Below are positions 40,275 to 45,768 of a stretch of DNA of 45,768 nt, piece by piece. The stretch comes from CAZAOY01 sp964486925. GTDB lineage: Bacteria > Bacillota > Clostridia > Oscillospirales > Ruminococcaceae. Numbering within the stretch: the stretch's first letter is position 1; each line of letters opens with the position of its first letter. The translations under genes were made by a program, and so were the position numbers. Below the pieces are notes generated by a model. The model saw only the letters and a list, made by a program, of their open reading frames with translations, was not told the origin of the DNA and searched no databases. The stretch is from contig CAZAOY010000018.1 of the NCBI GenBank assembly GCA_964486925.1, positions 1 to 45,768 on the forward strand, given 5' to 3'.

Positions 40275-41860
40275 TTACTTGAATACTGGTGGAGCGAAAT
40301 TATACCTAGACACACTACTTGGTAATGCTGATAACTCACTACCTAAGTTTCCTGCCTCCATGTCTCTCCACTTGCCATTAAAATGCACTAACAACCCAGC
40401 ATGAGATGTTGACGCCGCAAAAGCATTGTTAAATCCCAACACGTCGGCTACTGCTGTGTCTAAGTGAGCACCACCTATACAGTTTCCTACCCGTCTGCCC
40501 CCAAATAGCATAGAATAAGCAGATGCATGACGACCGTTCTCTCCATACCCACCTACTAGACCACCGTTGTTGCNNNNNNNNNNNNNNNNNNNNNNNNNNN
40601 NNNNNNNNNNNNNNNNNNNNNNNNNNNNNNNNNNNNNNNNNNNNNNNNNNNNNNNNNNNNNNNNNNNNNNNNNGCAGATGCATGACGACCGTTCTCTCCA
40701 TACCCACCTACTAGACCACCGTTGTTGCCCATGCCGTATTCACCACTTACTTTAGTGAATATTAAAGACAACCTCATATACTCCAGTAAATCTTCTTGCT
40801 TTGTAGATTTTAAATCTTTAAGTTCATCTTCTATACTACCTATCTCTCTAGGAAGCATAAGATTTTTTCTTCCATCAAAGTATCTAAATACATTGGAACC
40901 AAACTTGCTGTAATAGAAACCACTGGTGTTATCTGTCGAGCAGTCTTGATACCACTCTTCGTAGGACTTCTCACCTTCGCGGACGCCTACTAGTACCGTG
41001 GCTAGGATATCATCGTATTGTCTTTGCCACTCCTTTACCCCCTTACCGTAATAGGTGGTCTTTGTTACACCGTAGTCACGTCCTGGCACTGCGGTTACGA
41101 TGCCACTAGGGTGCTGGTACCTGCCTAACACACCTAACTGAAACTTACTAGGGTCGTCAAAGCCCTTTTGAGTAACAAAATTCTCTGTGAACCCCCTATA
41201 CGAGGTCTTACCCTTGAATGTTGTCCACTTTTGCCATATCGGGGAGTGGGGTTGCTTTGTTGGGGAAACCAGTAGGGTTGCAGTGTAGGAGGGGAGCTTG
41301 AGATAGCTTGTTGATATCTCGGGGACGTCTACCTTTATTGTTCGAGTCAATGAGGTTTGTTTTGAGTCGGGTTTTGGTTTTTCAGAATCCGAGGGTACCG
41401 GTAGTAAACGTGCATTAAACTGTCTAGCTAAGCGGTTGTAGGCAGTAACTGCTTCATTATAGCAGATCTTTGCTGTTTCATCAGCTTTGACCTTTGAAAA
41501 GTTAACTGATTCCAGCATGTCAGCTGTGTTTTTTAATGCTGTTACAATACTTGTATCTTCTGATGTAATACCTGCTTTATTTAATTCGTTATCGAGAGCG
41601 AGGAGTTGCTCTGTAACGTTACGAAGGTTTTCGCCGTAAATCTGCTTATCCTTTAGTGCTTTGCTAACGACATCTATAGATTTTTGTAACTCTGCCCCGT
41701 GACCTAAGCGGTTACACCTGCTCCATACAGTGACAGTTTTAGGAGTATCTTTAATTACACAGATAGAGTCATATACCGCCGCTGTCACCCCAGTCGCTGA
41801 CATAGTTATTATAGTAGCTGAGATTAAGATACTGCTAACCAATTTTTGCTTATTTATCAT
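40275..41860 (-). CDS. Secreted transglutaminase-like protein interrupted by an assembly gap
   Basis: The gene is split by 100 N (40574-40673), and the 55 bases on each side of the gap are identical. Removing the gap and one copy restores a single frame of 476 residues. A signal peptide (about 5-28, cut after VTAA) is followed by a helical region (about 45-150), a Pro-rich spacer (about 165-185) and an unrecognised middle domain. The C-terminal end contains NCIGGAHLDTAVADVLGFN, SHAGLLVHFNGKWRDME: Cys409, His435 and Asp448 are spaced as in the transglutaminase/papain-like triad. The product would thus be an exported thiol enzyme cross-linking or cutting a wall or host protein; this is inference. 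AAAGGGAGA precedes the ATG and a promoter lies at 41903. Confidence 0.65.
40574..40673. other. Assembly gap of 100 N
   Basis: Exactly 100 N. The 55 bases before (40519-40573) and after (40674-40728) are identical. Such a pair of ends is what two overlapping contigs joined by a scaffolder would show, so the gap probably has no real length. Confidence 0.9.
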
Positions 41861-41902
41861 ACCATAGTCTCCCTTTACTTAGTACCTTATAGGTTGTAAT
41901 TA

Positions 41903-41931
41903 AGTATAACATACCAGTAAAATTTATGCAA
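41903..41931 (-). promoter_or_regulatory. SigA promoter for the transglutaminase-like gene
   Basis: On the minus strand TTGCAT, 17 bases, TATACT with a TGT extended -10, about 40 bases before the start. Confidence 0.7.
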
Positions 41932-41989
41932 GTAGGTATAAGAAAAAATAACAGCTTCAAAATTATACTATTGTCTGCAGATTATCTGA

Positions 41990-42018
41990 TTGACAATCTA
42001 AATATTGCGTGATATAAT
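41990..42018 (+). promoter_or_regulatory. Consensus SigA promoter for the Nudix-ychF unit
   Basis: TTGACA (41990-41995), 17 bases, TATAAT (42013-42018), about 54 bases before the Nudix start. Confidence 0.9.
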
Positions 42019-42071
42019 AGTAGCTAGTGTAACGTCGTATGTGATTTTGAGTGAAGAGTGGGGGAGATGCC

Positions 42072-42497
42072 ATGCCTAGAGTTAATGTTATACTAGTGTA
42101 TAATACTGATTACAGTAAGATACTATTCTGTAGGCGTGTAAAAGACCCATATAAGGGGCTTTACAACCTAGTGGGTGGACATGTTGAAGCGGGAGAAACT
42201 GGGATAGAGGCGGCGTATCGAGAGCTTTTTGAGGAAACGGGGATAGGTCAAGAGGATATAACGCTATACCATCTTATGGACTTTACCTACTACACCGACG
42301 GGTGCTGTGTTGAAAGCTATGTGGGGAAGCTTAATCACCCTGTTAACCTTATTGAGGAAGCAAACCCACTTACTTGGATAGCTGTTACGGAGAATTTTTT
42401 TGATACTAGGGTGTATGCAGGGGAAGGAAACATCGGTCATATGGTAGAGATTGCTAAGCTTTTTAAGGATAAGATTTGGGGAAGTGACGATAGATAG
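42072..42497 (+). CDS. Nudix hydrolase
   Basis: A 141-residue protein with the complete Nudix box GGHVEAGETGIEAAYRELFEETGI (G-x5-E-x7-R-E-x2-E-E-x-G-I), which binds Mg2+ and hydrolyses nucleoside diphosphates linked to another group. The MutT-like fold RVNVILVYNTDYSKILFCRR precedes it; substrate unknown. The frame opens at GTG 42051, but ATG 42072 after GGGGGAG is the likely start. It is 58 bases ahead of ychF and is probably co-transcribed with it. Confidence 0.88.
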   Translation: MPRVNVILVYNTDYSKILFCRRVKDPYKGLYNLVGGHVEAGETGIEAAYRELFEETGIGQEDITLYHLMDFTYYTDGCCVESYVGKLNHPVNLIEEANPLTWIAVTENFFDTRVYAGEGNIGHMVEIAKLFKDKIWGSDDR

Positions 42498-42555
42498 TTT
42501 AACGTGGCAGTAATAGAACAAAAGTAAATAGTATAGATATGATTGGAGAACGTTT

Positions 42556-43650
42556 ATGAAATTAGGAATGGTAGGACTACCAAATGTAGGAAAGAGTACA
42601 CTTTTTAATGCTATAACAAATGCAGGGGCACAGTCGGCGAACTATCCGTTTTGCACCATCGAGCCAAATGTAGGCGTGGTAGCAGTGCCGGATGAGCGTC
42701 TAGACAAGCTGTCCGAGATATACGACCCGCAGAAGTTTACCCCGGCGATACTGGAGTTTGTAGATATTGCAGGTCTGGTTAAAGGTGCGTCTAAAGGTGA
42801 GGGGCTTGGGAACAAGTTTTTATCAAACATCCGTGAGGTGGACGCTATAGTACATGTGGTGCGGTGCTTTGAGGATGAAAATATTATCCACGTAGACGGT
42901 GATATCGGAGCGGCAAGGGATATTGAAACCATAAATCTAGAGCTAATCTTTTCGGATATTGAGATAGTGGACAGAAGGCTTGATAAGGCAAGAAAGATGA
43001 TTAAGGCAGATAAATCCTATCAAGCCGAGATTGATTTCTTTACATTGCTTAAAGCACACCTAGAGGAGGGCAAAACTGCTAGAAGTTATCCTTGTGATGA
43101 GGAGCAGGAACAGCTAATCTCTACGGTGGCACTATTGTCTAACAAGCCTGTAATATATGCGGCTAATCTATCGGAAGCTGACTTTGTGAATAATATCGAG
43201 AGCAATAAGTTTTACCAAGAGGTATGCCGTATAGCGGCTGAGGAGAAGGCGGCAGTGTTACCGATCTGCGCAAAGATCGAGGAGGAGATCTCCGATCTGT
43301 CACCTGAAGATAAAAAGATGTTTTTGGATGATCTTAATATAGCACAGTCGGGACTTGATAGGATAATCAAGGAAGGTTATGCTCTACTAGGGTTAATTTC
43401 TTACCTAACTGCAGGGGTTCAGGAGGTTAGAGCCTGGACAATAACAAAAGGCACAAAAGCACCGCAAGCGGCAGGTAAGATCCATACCGACTTTGAACGT
43501 GGCTTTATCCGTGCGGAGATTGTTTCGTATACCGATCTTATCGAGTGTAAAACAATGGCGGCGGCACGTGACAAAGGGCTTGTACGTCTAGAGGGAAAAG
43601 AGTACGTAATGCAGGACGGAGATATAGTATTGTTTAGATTTAACGTGTAG
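42556..43650 (+). CDS. ychF: Redox-regulated ATPase YchF (Obg-like)
   Basis: A 364-residue, nearly universal P-loop ATPase of the Obg family linked to ribosomes and oxidative stress. The P-loop GLPNVGKS is at residues 7-14, followed by FVDIAGLVKGASKGEGLGNKF, a coiled-coil arm and a C-terminal TGS-like domain with EVRAWTITKGTKAPQAAGKIH. The NKxD-type motif is replaced by the YANL-type ATP-selective region (VIYAANLSE), as in real YchF proteins. Full length; GGAG precedes the start. Confidence 0.97.
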   Translation: MKLGMVGLPNVGKSTLFNAITNAGAQSANYPFCTIEPNVGVVAVPDERLDKLSEIYDPQKFTPAILEFVDIAGLVKGASKGEGLGNKFLSNIREVDAIVHVVRCFEDENIIHVDGDIGAARDIETINLELIFSDIEIVDRRLDKARKMIKADKSYQAEIDFFTLLKAHLEEGKTARSYPCDEEQEQLISTVALLSNKPVIYAANLSEADFVNNIESNKFYQEVCRIAAEEKAAVLPICAKIEEEISDLSPEDKKMFLDDLNIAQSGLDRIIKEGYALLGLISYLTAGVQEVRAWTITKGTKAPQAAGKIHTDFERGFIRAEIVSYTDLIECKTMAAARDKGLVRLEGKEYVMQDGDIVLFRFNV

Positions 43651-43714
43651 CAATTGAATATAAATAAACGACTAAAATTTCTGAAGCTTGGCTCAGGAAA
43701 AACAATGTAAAAAT

Positions 43715-43756
43715 TTAAACACCCTTAGACTAATTTTTTAATCTAAGGGTGTTTAA
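43715..43756 (+). terminator. Terminator-like hairpin after ychF
   Basis: Arms 43715-43729 and 43742-43756 pair perfectly over 15 bp. The right arm ends GTTTAATTC. The loop holds the T-run (TTTTTT), so in the plus direction it is a plausible but not classic terminator. Confidence 0.6.
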
Positions 43757-43852
43757 TTCAGCAATAACGCTATGTAAGTCAACGAGGGGCAAGGTAGAGA
43801 GTAAGAGCAAAGTTAAGTATGGATGGTGGCAATAAAGTCCTTTACTAGTGGA

Positions 43853-43901
43853 TATAGAAATAGGGTTGTAGGTTACAAAAACCTTCAACCCTATTTCTAT
43901 A
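43853..43901. repeat. 16-bp plus 5-bp inverted repeat
   Basis: Arms 43853-43868 and 43886-43901 pair perfectly over 16 bp. After a single mismatched pair AGGTT/AACCT closes a 5-base loop. Flanks lack T-runs. Either a bidirectional terminator or a small mobile/repeat hairpin. Confidence 0.6.
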
Positions 43902-43966
43902 AACTGCTTTTACTGTTCTATTATAATTATATTGGTTTTTAAGCATTTTTAAAATGCTTCTCATTC

Positions 43967-44305
43967 TCAATTTATAAAGTGACCAGTATACTTCTTATTA
44001 TTAAGAAGGAAACTAGATATTATTATTAATACACCTGTAATATAAATCGCAACATATGCATTCAATGGTAATAAAGCTAACCTTTCTACGATAGCCATAC
44101 AACCCCCAAGAGCCGATAGTATGCAGTACAATACACCAGTTTTTCTCATATAACTAAGCAATTTGCCATTATCGATACGCTGGCGAACTGTTTTGGACAC
44201 TAATCTATTGTTGCCACACAGGTACATTATACCCACAAATAGCCAAAGTATGCTAAATAGTATTTGAGTATATATATCTGAGTCCCCCTTAAATGTAATT
44301 ATCAA
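43967..44305 (-). CDS. Small membrane protein (DUF3784-like)
   Basis: A 112-residue protein with about three membrane segments (near 12-30, 56-72 and 82-100). A polar middle, KTVRQRIDNGKLLSYMRKTG, is reminiscent of the YNTLSEKEKAKYDKKKLCR-type motif of DUF3784 small membrane proteins, but I am not sure of it. The frame begins at TTG 44303-44305, overlapping the end of the upstream gene by 17 bases. An AAGGGGGA sits within the first ten codons, so a later start at codon 27 (ATG) is possible but would lose the first membrane segment. Confidence 0.5.
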   Translation of the reverse strand: MIITFKGDSDIYTQILFSILWLFVGIMYLCGNNRLVSKTVRQRIDNGKLLSYMRKTGVLYCILSALGGCMAIVERLALLPLNAYVAIYITGVLIIISSFLLNNKKYTGHFIN

Positions 44306-45053
44306 TAGACGTTTTTATCATATCTAAATTAGATAGCAAGTACCCCCAGTCATGTGCATTACCACGATACTGATAATTTATTCGACCTGTAGTTTGAGAA
44401 TAAGATCTCCAATAATCACTTGTACGGTAATACGATCCTATGATAGAACCATAATTAGAGTTAAGTCTTACTCTGTAATCCCAACGGAAAGTATCAACGT
44501 TAAAAGTAGCACTACAAGCGTAGTCAATGGAAGCCCCTAAGACAGATGTAAGTAGTGTAGAAGCAATAGAAACTAGGAGTGAGAAGCCATTTGAACTCAT
44601 TGCGGATGCAACTATGCCAGCAGCAGTAGAAATAGCTGTCCCAGCGGAAAAATTGAATTGCTTAGCTGAGTATGATGTAGATATGCCAGAATTTTTACGT
44701 TGTAAGTATCCAAAAGTAGAAGGTGCGTAGAAATAACCGCCCCTATTACCCATATATGAATAGCCATCATATGAAGAAGTGCCAGTGAGAACACTTTGCT
44801 GACCAGATGCTGACACAGAACGTTGTTCGCTATTAACCCAATCAGTATCCATCAACATAATACTATAATCAGGATCCAATGATTCGCTTTCAATATATGA
44901 TGGTAGTGTAGGGTCTACATCAGTAATTGTAACAATGTCAGATATGTTTTGATCAAATATAACTCCGTTAGGATAAATAGTTCTAACCAAATTTTCGGTA
45001 TAACTTATATACAGTTGGTTTGTATATTCATCATTTGTGTATACGTTCATCAC
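44289..45053 (-). CDS. C-terminal part of a split secreted protein
   Basis: A 254-residue frame without a signal peptide. It is rich in Ser, Tyr, Thr and Asn (GQQSVLTGTSSYDGYSYMGN, WRSYSQTTGRINYQYRGN) and includes a glycine/alanine/serine-rich hydrophobic middle (about 135-180). I recognise no family. Its nominal GTG start (TAGTG overlap) has no ribosome binding site. Its frame remains open upstream exactly to an A7 run in the preceding gene, so it probably reads through as part of a single secreted protein by a -1 shift or is broken there. The C terminus overlaps the small membrane protein gene by 17 bases. Confidence 0.55.
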   Translation of the reverse strand: MMNVYTNDEYTNQLYISYTENLVRTIYPNGVIFDQNISDIVTITDVDPTLPSYIESESLDPDYSIMLMDTDWVNSEQRSVSASGQQSVLTGTSSYDGYSYMGNRGGYFYAPSTFGYLQRKNSGISTSYSAKQFNFSAGTAISTAAGIVASAMSSNGFSLLVSIASTLLTSVLGASIDYACSATFNVDTFRWDYRVRLNSNYGSIIGSYYRTSDYWRSYSQTTGRINYQYRGNAHDWGYLLSNLDMIKTSIDNYI

Positions 45054-45283
45054 TATTGCATCATTAGGATGTAAATTTTTTTAATACTATCGCTTTTGAA
45101 TATTTGTTCTACTTTTGTAATATCCCCTGATTTAAGTTCTACATATTGGAAAGTAGTTTCTAGTAATGGAGTAGACGTAGGATAATTAGCAGAAGCGATT
45201 GTTGCTGGTAACGTCGTCACAATAAATGTAACGCTTAACAATATGCACAGGGTCTTCTTTAGAACTTTATACATCTTTTTCAT
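45053..45283 (-). CDS. N-terminal part (signal peptide) of the split secreted protein
   Basis: A 76-residue frame starting at ATG 45281-45283. It holds a signal peptide (MKKMYKVLKKTLCILLSVTF, then a cut after ATIASA) and a short polar stretch ending at TAG 45053-45055. The run of seven A on the coding strand (plus 45076-45082) precedes the stop by about 20 bases. A -1 slip there gives SIKKNLHPNDAIVMNV, which joins the frame of the downstream 254-residue segment. Alone it would be only a signal peptide and about 45 residues. Confidence 0.55.
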   Translation of the reverse strand: MKKMYKVLKKTLCILLSVTFIVTTLPATIASANYPTSTPLLETTFQYVELKSGDITKVEQIFKSDSIKKIYILMMQ

Positions 45284-45310
45284 GTTGACTCTACTTAACG
45301 TTTTTATCAA

Positions 45311-45768
45311 AATTATGGGGAATTAGTCTTTACTTACATTTATTTTGACACTTCAATCAACTGATAATAAATAGTGCGTATACAATATCCAAACTGATAA
45401 AGACTGTATTAATTAAGCGAATATCTCTAACAAAAAGATAGAGAAAGAGCTTTTTGATATAAAAAATAGCCTTCTAGCTGTAAAAAACATTTAATAACAA
45501 TTAGACCGGTAAAACGCGTTTTACATTATCTTATTGTGAAATTGTGAAATGTAACAAATATCTATGTTATAACCGCCTTTAGAACCTAATGTGTACCATA
45601 TCTACACACCGTGCAGTTTTTATAAGCGGTTTAGAGTATTATTGGTACTAAAATAGTACATAACAATCACCTTTTCCATTATTAAATAGATTTGTACAAA
45701 ATGTTTTAACTTAATTTAATTCGTCTATTGGTGTATACCTGTTACTGTGTAAAATTTACCTGTAAAAA
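45311..45768. other. 458-base region without a recognisable gene
   Basis: AT-rich DNA to the window edge. It includes a perfect 16-bp palindrome GTAAAACGCGTTTTAC (45509-45524), a repeated ATTGTGAA near 45533-45548, and a GTACTA/TAGTAC hairpin near 45646-45660. No frame with a ribosome binding site is visible. It may hold the promoter of the split secreted gene and the regulatory region of a gene beyond the window. Confidence 0.4.

Larger units (their letters stand above)
43651..43966. other. 316-base intergenic region with two long hairpins
   Basis: Contains the hairpins at 43715-43756 and 43853-43901 and no coding frame with a ribosome binding site. The 96 bases between the hairpins hold nothing that I recognise. 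Confidence 0.5.

Noticed and set aside
40275..40511. Separate 78-residue gene at 40275-40511
   Set aside because: It has no ribosome binding site and is in frame with the secreted protein once the gap is closed.
40556..40714. Several short frames running through the N stretch
   Set aside because: They exist only because unknown bases do not create stops. Merging the 55-base duplicates leaves just one minus-strand gene.
43967..45283. Two-peptide bacteriocin with a membrane immunity protein
   Set aside because: The secreted part is too long once the A7 shift is considered, there is no processing peptidase or transporter gene nearby, and no double-glycine leader.

Overview
The window comes from a low-GC, Gram-positive anaerobe, most likely a member of the Clostridia. 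The evidence is pyruvate:ferredoxin oxidoreductase, a SigI/RsgI sigma/anti-sigma pair, a CwlD-type spore-cortex amidase, a zinc-finger ClpE, an Fe-S class I fumarase subunit, strong AGGAGG ribosome binding sites and many textbook TTGACA-17-TATAAT promoters. I see no phage, insertion sequence, CRISPR array, tRNA or rRNA gene. Most of the window is core chromosome; the accessory flavour is in about 24-29 kb and 37.5-45.8 kb.

Layout. 0-11 kb: a hydantoinase/oxoprolinase family protein (minus), then on the plus strand a divergent EF-G paralogue, PTS enzyme I, pyrE and clpE, ending in a terminator shared with a convergent MFS transporter. 11.7-17.4 kb: murA (minus), then a plus-strand aspartate-family block (PheB-like ACT protein, hom, thrB, lysC); lysC carries an internal ribosome binding site and start for a separate beta subunit. 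17.4-24 kb: a P-type Ca2+ ATPase (minus) and nifJ, whose leader holds a Rex-box-like palindrome over the start of transcription and five tandem 15-bp repeats. 24-28.8 kb: a chloramphenicol-phosphotransferase-like kinase facing a five-gene minus-strand run (WYL regulator, AlkZ-related protein, VOC protein, winged-helix AlkZ/YcaQ-like protein, flavin-binding/DUF3795 fusion) that looks like a genotoxin or xenobiotic response cassette. 28.9-30.3 kb: uxaC.

30.4-37.4 kb (all minus): sigI-rsgI, cwlD, a membrane protein, a THUMP RNA methyltransferase, an orphan fumarase alpha subunit and an amidohydrolase. 37.6-40.3 kb: a possible tiny plus-strand RNA, a secreted LRR protein and the rpsF-ssb-rpsR operon. 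40.3-45.8 kb: a secreted transglutaminase-like protein interrupted by an artificial 100-N gap, a Nudix hydrolase, ychF, and at the edge a secreted protein split at an A7 run by an apparent -1 frameshift, followed by 458 bases without a recognisable gene.

How the genes work together: the hom-thrB-lysC block feeds lysine, methionine and threonine synthesis; nifJ gives the high-flux anaerobic pyruvate step; SigI/RsgI and CwlD link envelope sensing and spore wall maturation; the secreted LRR, transglutaminase-like and split proteins are candidate surface factors.
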